A stretch of DNA of 5,552 bases from an uncultured Dehalococcoidia bacterium (GTDB lineage: Bacteria; Chloroflexota; Dehalococcoidia; Tepidiformales; Tepidiformaceae): positions 1 through 5,552 of the forward strand of contig CALFYR010000763.1 in assembly GCA_937954195.1 (NCBI GenBank). The letters are read 5' to 3'. Of this stretch, positions 5,104-5,552 are shown piece by piece. A program made the translations under genes and the position numbers. The notes beneath the pieces were generated by a model that had not been told where the DNA came from, ran no database searches, and was given only the letters and a program-made list of their open reading frames with translations. Numbering within the stretch: the first letter of the stretch is position 1; every line of letters starts with the position of its first letter.

Positions 5104-5552
5104 CTATTTGCCGCGGAAGCGGAAGGTGAGCCCTACGGTTACGGTGAGCGGATAGCCCGGTGTGGCGTGGATGCCCGTGATGGCGGGCCCGCCGCGCAAG
5201 GGGCGCGATTCCACGTTGTTCTGTGTTTCGTAGTAGAGACGGTCGGTGAAGTTGTCGATGGCGAAGCTGGCGTCGAGGTTGCGGCGGAGTTTCCTGACGA
5301 GGCTGAGATCGAAGACGGTGTGGCCGGCGGCACGGATGGAAGGATCCTCGCCATCGAGCCGGTAGCTATTGATGGAACGCATGCGCAGGGAGCCGCTCCA
5401 GCCTTTCCAGTTGGACAGCGTGATGCCGGCGTTGGCGACGAAATGCGGGGCGCGATCCACGTACACGCGCGGCGCAGTGTCGCGGTAGAAGGCGTTAGTG
5501 ACTTTGGTGAGGCCGGCACTGAGCGAGAGCTTGCGGCTGATTTCGATGGAGG
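5104..5552 (-). CDS. TonB-dependent outer-membrane receptor, C-terminal part
   Basis: The last 148 codons of a gene that enters from the right edge and ends with TAG at 5104-5106. The residues are alternating beta strands of a 22-stranded barrel: KLSLSAGLTKV, FVANAGITL, WSGSLRMRSINSYRLDGEDP, HTVFDLSLVRKL, LDASFAIDNFTDRLYYETQN, and the last strand YPLTVTVGLTFRFRGK. Aromatic residues flank the strands, and the IDNFTDRLYYE element is a common TonB-receptor C-terminal signature. Such receptors import scarce ligands such as iron chelates, cobalamin or glycans across the outer membrane with energy from TonB-ExbB-ExbD. The ligand cannot be told, because the plug and TonB box lie outside the window. 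The presence of an outer-membrane receptor implies a Gram-negative cell envelope. The rlmB start follows 24 bases after its stop, so read-through into rlmB is possible. A GTG codon at 5464-5466 is internal, not the start. Confidence 0.9.
   Translation of the reverse strand, partial: SIEISRKLSLSAGLTKVTNAFYRDTAPRVYVDRAPHFVANAGITLSNWKGWSGSLRMRSINSYRLDGEDPSIRAAGHTVFDLSLVRKLRRNLDASFAIDNFTDRLYYETQNNVESRPLRGGPAITGIHATPGYPLTVTVGLTFRFRGK

Overview
The window is GC-rich, fully packed and transcribed in one direction: every gene I can support lies on the minus strand, so transcription runs from high to low coordinates. The gene set suggests an Acidobacterium, probably of the Solibacter/Bryobacter type. 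The grounds are an N-terminus with the NAQHSTGPRT signature of a hypothetical family I associate with that phylum, the style of the TonB-dependent receptor, a soluble zinc-finger anti-sigma paired with an ECF sigma factor, and TATACT-type -10 elements. This assignment is an inference from family resemblance; no rRNA is present.

Layout in the direction of transcription (right to left): (1) 5552-5104, the C-terminal end of a TonB-dependent outer-membrane receptor, cut by the window edge. (2) 5079-4366, rlmB, a SPOUT-class 23S rRNA 2'-O-methyltransferase with a GTG start just downstream of a possible -10 element. (3) 4349-3810, a Nudix hydrolase of the CoA-pyrophosphatase type, probably starting at TTG. 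(4) 3799-3293, an ECF sigma factor. (5) 3296-2709, a soluble anti-sigma factor with an HxxxCxxC zinc motif, coupled to the sigma gene through ATGA. (6) A 68-base gap with a -10-like element and a strong ribosome binding site. (7) 2640-799, a 613-residue regulator with cNMP-binding, two CBS, DUF294 nucleotidyltransferase-like and DUF294 C-terminal domains. (8) 802-188, a DEDDh 3'-5' exonuclease coupled to it through ATGA. (9) A 114-base, comparatively AT-rich gap with overlapping inverted repeats. (10) 73-1, the first 24 codons of a hypothetical protein.

Functionally the window has two tight modules. The first is rlmB-nudix-sigma-anti-sigma, with gaps of 16 nt or less or overlaps, which looks like one operon joining translation and nucleotide housekeeping genes to an extracytoplasmic-type regulatory pair. 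The second is the cNMP/CBS/DUF294 protein plus exonuclease, a pairing I recognise from other bacteria, there often beside a sodium:solute symporter that is not visible here. The most interesting detail is that the nucleotidyltransferase-like domain keeps the GxxGRGE loop but has lost both metal-binding aspartates, so it is probably a pseudoenzyme sensor rather than a transferase. No RNA gene, insertion sequence, CRISPR array or convincing terminator was seen.
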